From contig CALALK010000064.1 of assembly GCA_937923125.1 (NCBI GenBank), positions 1-7,230 on the forward strand: a stretch of 7,230 nt of DNA, written 5' to 3'. This document shows, one piece after another, positions 1-6,376 of this stretch. Both the position numbers and the translations under genes were made by a program. The notes below the pieces were generated by a model. That model worked only from the letters and a program-made list of their open reading frames with translations, made no database searches and was not told where the DNA came from. The number at the start of each line of letters is the position of its first letter. The first letter of the stretch is position 1. The stretch comes from an uncultured Carnobacterium sp. GTDB lineage: Bacteria; Bacillota; Bacilli; Lactobacillales; Aerococcaceae.

Positions 1-138
1 GGAAGGGACTCGGAACGAGTCGTGCGGACGTTTCGGGAAACGCACGCCATTTCTGCGATTGTGAACTCAACTACACAGGATGTGAGCATCATCTACCAAT
101 TACTTTTTATAAATAAAAAAACACAATATACCTTATAA
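1..138 (+). CDS. Possible 3' end of an unidentified gene (partial)
   Basis: Reading frame 1 is open from the window edge to a TAA at 136-138 and would encode about 45 residues, including the stretch ERVVRTFRETHAISAIVNS. The alternating hydrophobic pattern is protein-like, but I do not recognise a family. The stop falls inside the palindrome at 118-153, which is unusual for a gene followed by its own terminator. Frame 3 is also open, to a TAA at 114-116 just before that palindrome, with a Cys-rich and less typical translation; frame 2 stops at 62-64. The reverse strand is also open across the first ~90 bases. The piece is too short to decide the frame, so frame 1 is only the best guess. Confidence 0.3.
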   Translation, partial: GRDSERVVRTFRETHAISAIVNSTTQDVSIIYQLLFINKKTQYTL

Positions 139-153
139 GGTATATTGTGTTTT
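118..153. terminator. Bidirectional intrinsic terminator, perfect palindrome
   Basis: Positions 118-153 form a perfect 36-bp palindrome: ACACAATATACC at 121-132 pairs with GGTATATTGTGT at 139-150, flanked by AAA/TTT and centred on TTATAA. The stem is A/T-rich with U-runs on both sides (GTGTTTT on +, and a long T-tract on - from the A-tract at 115-121), so it could end transcripts from either direction. It most likely separates whatever lies left of the window from the HAD-ASCH gene. Confidence 0.75.
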
Positions 154-163
154 CCATATTTTA

Positions 164-300
164 CGGAGCTCTCCGAAAGTTTTACGTAATGGAAGGATGT
201 AGAATTGCTGTATTTTTGCTCAGATTCTTATTTTAAAGACGTCCAATTATCCAGCTCAAAACACTACTTAACGCTATTGAACAATTTTCAAGGAGGAACT
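164..300 (+). promoter_or_regulatory. Leader/promoter region of the HAD-ASCH gene
   Basis: This non-coding stretch lies between the upstream terminator and the ATG at 301. A small inverted repeat CGGAG/CTCCG sits at 164-175. A weak sigma-A-like pair is TTGCTG (205-210) with TATTTT (229-234) and an 18-bp spacer; both boxes deviate from consensus, so the promoter position is uncertain. The ribosome binding site AAGGAGG lies at 290-296, four bases before the ATG, and clearly selects 301 as the start. The reading frame stays open back to a TTG at 205, but that TTG has no suitable ribosome binding site and its translation does not match the family. Confidence 0.4.
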
Positions 301-1470
301 ATGGCTATCAAATTAATCGCCATCGATATCGACGGCACACTACTCAATTCAAAACGCGAAATCACACCACGCGTAAAGGCTGCTTTAAACGCCGCAAGCG
401 CACAAGGAGTCTATGTGGTTCTTTGTACAGGACGCCCATATCCTGGTGTAGAAGGATTGCTTCAAGAACTCGACCTCGTGAACGACCACGATTATGTCGT
501 GACGTACAACGGAACTCTGGTGCAACAAACAGGTTCGAAAAAAGCACTCGTTCGCTTCTCAATGACACATGATGACCTAGAGCGCGTGAACGACTACGCT
601 ACAAAATACAATGTGCACTACCACGCCATCGACGAAGAAGCGATTTACGTTCCAACTGCAACAGTTGGTAAATACTCGATTCATGAAAGTGAACTTGTAG
701 GGATGCCAATCGTGCACCAATTATACAAAGACATTCCAACCGATAAAGAATTCGTCAAAATCATGTTTGTGGATGAACCTGAAGTGTTAGAAGAATTAAT
801 ACCAAATCTTTCTGACGACTTCAAGAGCCGCTACAACATTTTCCGTAGTGCGGGCTTCTACCTCGAAGTGATTCACCCTGAAGCGAGCAAAGGAAAAGCC
901 GTGCATCATCTAGCCGATAAACTTGGCCTTACACGCGATGAAGTAATGTGCCTTGGTGACCACGAAAACGATCGTGACATGATTGAATACGCTGGCCTTG
1001 GGGTTGCGATGGGAAATGCGATTGATTCGATTAAAGAAATTGCTAACTTCGTGACAACAACGAACGACGAAGATGGTGTTGCTGTTGCCGTTGAAAAATT
1101 CGTTTTAAAACAAGGAGAACTAGTCATGCTTCATGAGATGACTCTCTTTCCAAAACCGTATGCTTCTATTGCCTCCGGTCAAAAAACGATTGAACTTCGT
1201 CTCTACGATGAAAAGCGTCAATCGATTCAAATTGGTGATCAGATTCGATTTACCAATACCGAGGACGCTTCGCAAACAACACTCTGCGAAGTGGTTCAGT
1301 TGCATGTTTTTAAAAACTTTGCAGAACTGTACGAGAACCTACCGCTATTAAAATGCGGTTATACTCCAGAAGACGTGGAGAACGCACATCCCGATGACAT
1401 GTTGACTTACTATTCAAAAGAAAAACAAGCTCAATATGGCGTTGTTGGCATCGAACTCAAACGCATTTAA
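301..1470 (+). CDS. Cof/YidA-type HAD-IIB phosphatase fused to a C-terminal ASCH domain
   Basis: The 389-residue protein starts at ATG 301 behind AAGGAGG. Residues 1-270 form a complete HAD-IIB hydrolase of the Cof/YidA group, whose members dephosphorylate sugar phosphates and similar small phosphometabolites in the cytoplasm. Visible motifs are DIDGT with nucleophile D9 and acid/base D11, motif II T43 in CTGR, motif III K197 in SKGK, and motif IV GDHEND with D220 and D224, so all catalytic residues are present. The segment ends at VEKFVLK, where stand-alone E. coli YidA (270 aa) also ends. Residues 276-389 form an ASCH domain with the GxKxxExR signature (GQKTIELR, 293-300). ASCH is a PUA-like fold inferred to bind RNA or nucleotides, and its role here is unknown. 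The two domains are joined by only about five residues (QGELV). The gene stands alone between terminators. Substrate is not predictable. The HAD assignment is very secure and the ASCH assignment is secure. Confidence 0.92.
   Translation: MAIKLIAIDIDGTLLNSKREITPRVKAALNAASAQGVYVVLCTGRPYPGVEGLLQELDLVNDHDYVVTYNGTLVQQTGSKKALVRFSMTHDDLERVNDYATKYNVHYHAIDEEAIYVPTATVGKYSIHESELVGMPIVHQLYKDIPTDKEFVKIMFVDEPEVLEELIPNLSDDFKSRYNIFRSAGFYLEVIHPEASKGKAVHHLADKLGLTRDEVMCLGDHENDRDMIEYAGLGVAMGNAIDSIKEIANFVTTTNDEDGVAVAVEKFVLKQGELVMLHEMTLFPKPYASIASGQKTIELRLYDEKRQSIQIGDQIRFTNTEDASQTTLCEVVQLHVFKNFAELYENLPLLKCGYTPEDVENAHPDDMLTYYSKEKQAQYGVVGIELKRI
1112..1128 (+). promoter_or_regulatory. Internal Shine-Dalgarno and in-frame ATG at the HAD/ASCH joint
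   Basis: AAGGAG at 1112-1117 is followed by 8 bases and then an in-frame ATG at 1126, codon 276 of the fusion, which is the first residue of the ASCH domain. This is an optimal ribosome binding site layout inside an open reading frame and could allow separate production of a 114-residue ASCH protein. The preceding codon, CAA at 1111-1113, overlaps the Shine-Dalgarno and is one transition away from the stop TAA. Internal initiation is inferred, not shown. Confidence 0.55.
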
Positions 1471-1577
1471 ACTGTAGAGAGTTGTTTGATAAAAATTTAC
1501 TTCTATATTAAGTTTTACTGAAAACCCGAAGTGTTTATAAAATAGGCTAAATAGTAGATTAAGCTAGCTAAGATTGA

Positions 1578-1760
1578 GATTACTGAGAATCCACGGATTC
1601 TATAATAGCAGTAACGTGAATTCGCATTAAAACGAATAAGAGGGCGTAGGATTAAAAATCCTTACGCCCTCTTTGAGGTTTTAAAGGTGAGAGACCTTAG
1701 GCTCGAACCGGTGCAACGTTACCGCTATTATGAAGATATCCGTAAGGATTCGAAGTAATC
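1578..1760. repeat. Long imperfect inverted repeat, possible structured RNA or small repeat element
   Basis: The left arm 1578-1617 and right arm 1716-1760 are inverted copies. The innermost 16 bases, ATAATAGCAGTAACGT (1602-1617), match the reverse complement of 1716-1731 at 15 of 16 positions. Farther out, the blocks GATTACT, GAATCC, ACGGAT and TCT recur in the same order with small insertions in the right arm. The arms enclose a GC-rich hairpin (1638-1673) and a short stem (1684-1698), so the transcript of either strand could fold into a branched structure. I do not recognise a known RNA family or insertion sequence. Confidence 0.55.
1638..1675. terminator. GC-rich intrinsic terminator between convergent genes
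   Basis: AGAGGGCGTA (1639-1648) pairs with TACGCCCTCT (1663-1672). After one bulged T at 1662 the stem continues with GGATT (1649-1653) against AATCC (1657-1661), leaving a 3-base loop. On + it is followed by TTTG and then GGTTTT; on - it is followed by a looser T-rich stretch. It is the strongest terminator candidate for the HAD-ASCH transcript and may also stop the beta-glucoside operon, which would then carry a 3' untranslated region of about 130 bases. Confidence 0.75.
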
Positions 1761-1803
1761 GAACCTTCTTAAGAGGCTCTTCACACCTTTATTTGCCTTA
1801 TTT

Positions 1804-3300
<1,497 letters not shown>

Positions 3301-5148
3301 TTAACGTTCGATTGTTACGACTAAGTCTCCACTTGTTGCGTGTTCTTGATCTGTTCCAAGAATATTTTTAAATGCTGCTGTATTCGTTACGACAACTGGA
3401 GTGATGATGTCATATCCAGCTTCTTTAACTGCTGCGAAATCCACTTCCATTATTGGTGTTCCGACTTCGACACGGTCTCCAACTTTTGCTAAGGCATTGA
3501 AGTGTTGCCCTTTTAAGTTTACAGTGTCGATTCCGATATGGATTAACACTTCTACGTCATCATCTGTTTTTAAACCAATAGCATGTTGTGTATCAAAAAT
3601 GGTAACAATTTCACCTTTGACTGGTGATTTCACAATATTTTCTTCTGGTAAAATAGCAATTCCTTTTCCTAACATTTCTGAAGAGAAGATCGCATCTTCT
3701 ACTTTTGATAAAGGAACGACTTTTCCTGCTACTGGTGCAGCTAATGCTTCTGTTGGAACTACTTCTTCTGAAGTTAATCCAATTCCCTCTTCATCCTTAT
3801 ACAAGAAGTACGTAATGATGAATGAAAGTACTACTGAAAGGATTAACCCAGCAATCGCGACATATAAATAGTAGAATGTGTTTTCTCCCACATACGCCAT
3901 GATTGTTAATAAACCTGGAGACCCACCTGTAAAGTTACGAGCGTTCATAATTCCAAGGAAGAATCCAGCAATCCCACCGGCAGCCATTGTTCCAATCATT
4001 GCAGCACGGTTTTGTAAAGTAACCCCATATAATGCTGGTTCTGTAATCCCGAAAACTGCTGTAATCCCTGCTGAAGTTGCAAGAGCTTTTTTATCTGTGT
4101 CTTTTGTTTTAAATGCAATCGCAAGTGCTGCTCCACCTTGAGCAACGTTTGAGGCCAACATCCCTGGTTGGGCAACGGTATCATATCCAAGTGTCAAACG
4201 GTTGTTGATACCAATCGATACAAGTCCGTAGTGAGTTCCTGTCATTACAAGGAATGGACTAAAAATACCGACAACTGTTGGTACTACCCATGGACCAAAT
4301 GTTTCTAACCATTTGAAGAAATCGCCTAAATATTGACCGATAATTGATCCAATTGGGCCTAATGCTGAGAACATTACGACAGAAGTAATTAATGCTGTGA
4401 TTAATGGTACTGAGAAGAACTTAATCGCTTTTGGTGAAATGCGATCTGCAAAACGTTCTACATAACTCATGAACCAAACGCCTAAAATCACTGGGATAAC
4501 TGTTGATGAGTACCCTACTGGTGAGAATGGAATTCCAAATAATTCAATTCCAGCACCTGTCTCTTTAAAGTTCGCAACCATTGCTGTAAATGTTGGGTGT
4601 AAGAGTGTTGCCCCCATTAACATCCCTAAGTATGTGTTGGCTTTAAATTGTTTTGCAGCGGTTCCCCCAAGGAAGACTGGTAGGAAGTAGAAACCTGCGT
4701 CTCCGATGAAGTTTAATACTTGATAGTTTTGGTCTTTCGTTGTCACGATTTTGAATACGACTAAAATAGAAAGAACGGCTTTAATCATACCGGCTGCAGT
4801 GATAATTGGTAAGATTGGTGTAAAAATACCAGAAATAACTGCAAGTACTTTTTCAAGTGGTGATTGATGAGGCGCTTCTGCATTGTCACTAGCATCCTCT
4901 TTTAATCCTGCTAATTCCATTAATGGACGATATACACTTTGAACGTCACTACCGATGATGACTTGATATTGTCCACCAGCTTCAGCAACACCAACAACGC
5001 CTTTTGTTTTCTTAAGAGCGTCTGTGTTTGCCTTGCTGTTGTCGTTTAACACGAAACGAAGACGTGTTGCACAGTGTGTTAATTGTTGAATATTTTCTTT
5101 TCCACCGACTTGCGACAGAATTTCTTTAGCTAAATCTTGATAGCTCAT
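3301..5148 (-). CDS. bglF: Beta-glucoside-specific PTS EIIBCA permease
   Basis: The 615-residue membrane protein imports and phosphorylates beta-glucosides, using phosphate relayed from PEP through HPr. EIIB occupies roughly residues 1-80, with phosphocysteine C26 in THCATRLRF. EIIC is roughly 100-455, with many hydrophobic segments, the conserved GTHYGL histidine (H306) and GITEPALYG (367-375). A charged linker (KDEEGIGLTSEEVVP, 451-465) leads to EIIA-Glc-type residues 468-615, with phosphohistidine H537 in VLIHIGIDTV. Domain order and length match E. coli BglF and Bacillus BglP. The chosen start ATG 5148 follows AGAGG by 6 bases; an ATG at 5166 has no ribosome binding site. In the mRNA a weak TGCA/TGCA stem (5151-5165 on the + axis) would put that AGAGG in its loop. 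It is the first gene of an operon with the GH1 enzyme. Actual sugars (cellobiose, arbutin, salicin, gentiobiose) cannot be separated by sequence. Confidence 0.95.
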   Translation of the reverse strand: MSYQDLAKEILSQVGGKENIQQLTHCATRLRFVLNDNSKANTDALKKTKGVVGVAEAGGQYQVIIGSDVQSVYRPLMELAGLKEDASDNAEAPHQSPLEKVLAVISGIFTPILPIITAAGMIKAVLSILVVFKIVTTKDQNYQVLNFIGDAGFYFLPVFLGGTAAKQFKANTYLGMLMGATLLHPTFTAMVANFKETGAGIELFGIPFSPVGYSSTVIPVILGVWFMSYVERFADRISPKAIKFFSVPLITALITSVVMFSALGPIGSIIGQYLGDFFKWLETFGPWVVPTVVGIFSPFLVMTGTHYGLVSIGINNRLTLGYDTVAQPGMLASNVAQGGAALAIAFKTKDTDKKALATSAGITAVFGITEPALYGVTLQNRAAMIGTMAAGGIAGFFLGIMNARNFTGGSPGLLTIMAYVGENTFYYLYVAIAGLILSVVLSFIITYFLYKDEEGIGLTSEEVVPTEALAAPVAGKVVPLSKVEDAIFSSEMLGKGIAILPEENIVKSPVKGEIVTIFDTQHAIGLKTDDDVEVLIHIGIDTVNLKGQHFNALAKVGDRVEVGTPIMEVDFAAVKEAGYDIITPVVVTNTAAFKNILGTDQEHATSGDLVVTIER

Positions 5149-5172
5149 ACTGCACCTCTTTTGCATTTTTTT

Positions 5173-5189
5173 GAAGGGACCGTCCCTTC
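5173..5189. promoter_or_regulatory. GAAGGGA/TCCCTTC inverted repeat in the bgl leader
   Basis: GAAGGGA (5173-5179) and TCCCTTC (5183-5189) are perfect 7-bp arms around CCG. In the bgl operon mRNA this would be a stable 5' untranslated hairpin about 25 bases upstream of the EII start codon. As DNA it could equally be an operator downstream of the promoter. It is not followed by a U-run in the bgl direction, so it is not an attenuator for that operon. No RAT-type antiterminator sequence accompanies it. Confidence 0.45.
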
Positions 5190-5223
5190 CTTCTTTACAG
5201 CATTTATGGTACCATCATAAGAA

Positions 5224-5237
5224 AGAAAACACTATCA
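5224..5237 (+). promoter_or_regulatory. cre-like site (CcpA binding candidate)
   Basis: AGAAAACACTATCA matches the Gram-positive cre consensus TGWAARCGYTWNCA at 12 of 14 positions, the exceptions being position 1 (A for T) and position 8 (A for G in the central CG). It lies just downstream of the TATAAT at 5240-5245 when read toward the bgl operon, so CcpA bound there would block transcription start or early elongation. Carbon catabolite repression of beta-glucoside operons is well established in Bacillota. Occupancy here is inferred. Confidence 0.45.
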
Positions 5238-5261
5238 CAATTATATAAATTTCTATATTTC

Positions 5262-5274
5262 TGAACAGCGTTCA
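5262..5274. promoter_or_regulatory. Palindrome TGAACAGCGTTCA, candidate RpiR-type operator
   Basis: TGAAC and GTTCA are perfect 5-bp arms around AGC. The site covers the probable -35 region of the bgl promoter. A related inverted half-site, CTGTTC, occurs at 5311-5316 between here and the regulator gene. The position fits an operator for the divergent HTH-SIS regulator, but its true binding sequence is not known to me. Confidence 0.4.
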
Positions 5275-5343
5275 CTCTTTCATTTCATTTTCATTTGATT
5301 TGAAAAAACACTGTTCTCATTTTCATAAAAGAAAGGCGAATTT

Positions 5344-6222
5344 ATGCTAATTACCGAACGTATGGATCATATTAAGTTTTCTCATAGTGAGCAAATCATT
5401 GTAGATTACTTAAAAAAAGAACAATTAAATATCGAGAATAAATCTACCAGCGATATCGCGCAAGAAACGTTTAGTTCCAAATCTACTATTGTAAAGGTAG
5501 CAAAGCGCCTCAACTTCAACGGTTGGAGTGACTTCAAGAAGGCTTATATCAATGAGCTGACTTACTTATCAAGTGCTCCTGGTACGATTGATGCCAACTA
5601 TCCGTTCCAAGAGGAAGATAATTTCATTACGATTGCAAAGAAAATTGCACTCTTAGAACAAGAAGCCATTCAGGAAACAAGCTCTCTCCTCAATTTTGCA
5701 GATTTGCAAAAGGCGATTAAGATTTTCAACGATTCAAAAGCGATTCATTTATTTGCAGTATCCAATAACTTATTAATTACGGAAGAGTTTCGCTATAATA
5801 TGGAACGCATCCGCAAACAAGTTCGCGTTCATTCGCGCCAAGGAGAAGGAAATTATGCCGCAACGTTAATGGAACCAGACGAGTGCGCTCTTGTGGTCAG
5901 CTACTCCGGGGAAACGGAAACCTTAATGCGCGTTGTTAATATATTGAAAGCTCGCAAAATTCCTATTATCTTGATTACAAGTATTGGTGAAAATAGCATG
6001 TCGAGCGTGGCTGATTGCGTTCTTCGTATCTCCTCTCGCGAACGTCTCTACTCTAAAATTGCGACCTTTGCCAATGACGCCTCCATTACGTACGTTCTCG
6101 ATGTTCTATACAGTTGTATGTTTAAACAAGACTATCAAAACAATATCGAATTGCGTAAAGAAACATCGCGCGTCTTTGAAATCGGTCGGAATAGTAACGT
6201 AGATTTCCTGAAAGAAGACTAG
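5344..6222 (+). CDS. RpiR/MurR-family transcriptional regulator (HTH + SIS) of the bgl operon
   Basis: The 292-residue cytoplasmic DNA-binding protein has an N-terminal RpiR-type helix-turn-helix (about residues 10-75, with STSDIAQETFSSKSTIVKVAKRLNF as its core around 34-58). The C-terminal SIS domain (about 125-260) includes the sugar-phosphate loop motif VSYSGETE (185-192). SIS domains of this family bind phosphosugars and change DNA affinity. Length and domain order are typical. It is divergent from the EII gene across 195 bp, the usual arrangement for a local regulator, so the likely effector is a phosphorylated beta-glucoside or glucose 6-phosphate. Whether it represses or activates cannot be told from sequence. 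The start ATG 5344 has GAAAGG seven bases upstream. No strong terminator follows; only a weak TTTAG/CTAAA stem lies just after the stop. It replaces the BglG/LicT antiterminator that often serves such operons. Confidence 0.92.
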   Translation: MLITERMDHIKFSHSEQIIVDYLKKEQLNIENKSTSDIAQETFSSKSTIVKVAKRLNFNGWSDFKKAYINELTYLSSAPGTIDANYPFQEEDNFITIAKKIALLEQEAIQETSSLLNFADLQKAIKIFNDSKAIHLFAVSNNLLITEEFRYNMERIRKQVRVHSRQGEGNYAATLMEPDECALVVSYSGETETLMRVVNILKARKIPIILITSIGENSMSSVADCVLRISSRERLYSKIATFANDASITYVLDVLYSCMFKQDYQNNIELRKETSRVFEIGRNSNVDFLKED

Positions 6223-6284
6223 TTTTTAGTTTTTCTAAATGAATTCAGGAACATTCTTTTGATTTTCAAGGTTTTAATCACTCA

Positions 6285-6297
6285 TTTCCCGAATATT
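6285..6297 (+). promoter_or_regulatory. Weak PurBox-like sequence
   Basis: TTTCCCGAATATT keeps the CCGAA core and matches the PurBox consensus AWWWCCGAACWWT at about 10 of 13 positions. It lies 32 bp upstream of, and in the same orientation as, the better box at 6317-6329. It might be a second half of a PurR operator, though PurBox pairs are often inverted rather than direct. Confidence 0.3.
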
Positions 6298-6311
6298 ACA
6301 GGTTTAAAAAA

Positions 6312-6344
6312 TTGTAATTTCCGTACTTTTGTGTATACTATAAT
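6312..6344 (+). promoter_or_regulatory. purR promoter
   Basis: A perfect -10 TATAAT lies at 6339-6344. The -35 is weak: TTTCCG (6318-6323) gives a 15-bp spacer and TTGTAA (6312-6317) gives 21 bp. A TSS near 6351 would leave a leader of about 25 bases containing the AAGGAGG at 6362-6368, eight bases before the ATG. The poor -35 overlaps the PurBox. Confidence 0.6.
6317..6329 (+). promoter_or_regulatory. PurBox, candidate PurR operator upstream of purR
   Basis: ATTTCCGTACTTT matches the PurBox consensus AWWWCCGAACWWT at 12 of 13 positions, differing only at the first A after CCG. It lies immediately upstream of the -10 at 6339-6344, in the -35/spacer region of the purR promoter, so binding there would be expected to repress. 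Autoregulation of purR is known in Bacillus subtilis; here it is inferred from the site. Confidence 0.55.
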
Positions 6345-6376
6345 AGTGTCTTAAAGAAAAAAAGGAGGACGAAACG

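Larger units (their letters stand above)
1471..1803. other. Convergent gene-free region with nested inverted repeats
   Basis: This 333-bp stretch lies between the ends of the HAD-ASCH gene (+) and the 6-phospho-beta-glucosidase gene (-). No convincing coding sequence is present on either strand. It contains a strong hairpin at 1638-1673, a long imperfect inverted repeat (1578-1617 with 1716-1760), a small stem AAGGT/ACCTT at 1684-1698, and a perfect TATAAT at 1601-1606 with no good -35 at normal spacing. The first 70 bases contain only a weak A/T stem (GTTTT/AAAAC near 1512-1525). The last 40 bases are A/T-rich with no clear signal. Confidence 0.7.
5149..5343. promoter_or_regulatory. Divergent control region between bgl operon and RpiR-type regulator
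   Basis: This 195-bp A/T-rich region must hold both promoters. For the bgl operon (-), a perfect TATAAT lies at 5240-5245 (read on -), with a poor -35 of CTGTTC or TGTTCA around 5262-5268 that overlaps the palindrome TGAACAGCGTTCA. A second, weaker option is TTGTGA (5235-5240) with TATGAT (5214-5219), but its spacer is only 15 bp. For the regulator (+), no convincing -35/-10 pair was found; TTGAAA (5300-5305) with CATAAA (5324-5329) would start transcription too close to the ATG. The regulator's ribosome binding site GAAAGG is at 5331-5336, seven bases before its ATG. Confidence 0.5.

Noticed and set aside
205..300. TTG-initiated N-terminal extension of the HAD-ASCH gene by 32 residues
   Set aside because: The TTG has no ribosome binding site, the added residues do not belong to the HAD fold, and ATG 301 has AAGGAGG at proper spacing directly before the conserved AIKLIAIDIDGT start.
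1684..1731. Riboswitch or T-box (GGTG...ACCGC resembles the T-box antiterminator)
   Set aside because: The tRNA-pairing UGGN core is absent, no specifier stem is evident, and no + strand gene lies downstream. The similarity is confined to a few bases. SAM, TPP and FMN riboswitch cores were also not found.
1578..1760. Insertion sequence
   Set aside because: The inverted repeat encloses no transposase coding sequence and I see no clear target-site duplication. A transposase-less small element remains possible and is listed as a finding.
3401..3871. 156-codon open frame on + opposite the EIIA region
   Set aside because: It is a shadow of the EII gene: it lacks a ribosome binding site and its translation is low-complexity, rich in Ser, Thr, Pro and Ile, as expected from antisense codons.
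5206..5215. Palindrome ATGGTACCAT as an operator
   Set aside because: Ten-base perfect palindromes occur by chance. It has no partner site, and its position between the probable transcript start and the leader hairpin gives no extra support.
5149..5343. LicT/BglG-type RAT and terminator in the bgl leader
   Set aside because: No RAT-like sequence, no U-run after the hairpin in the bgl direction, and no PRD antiterminator gene in the window.
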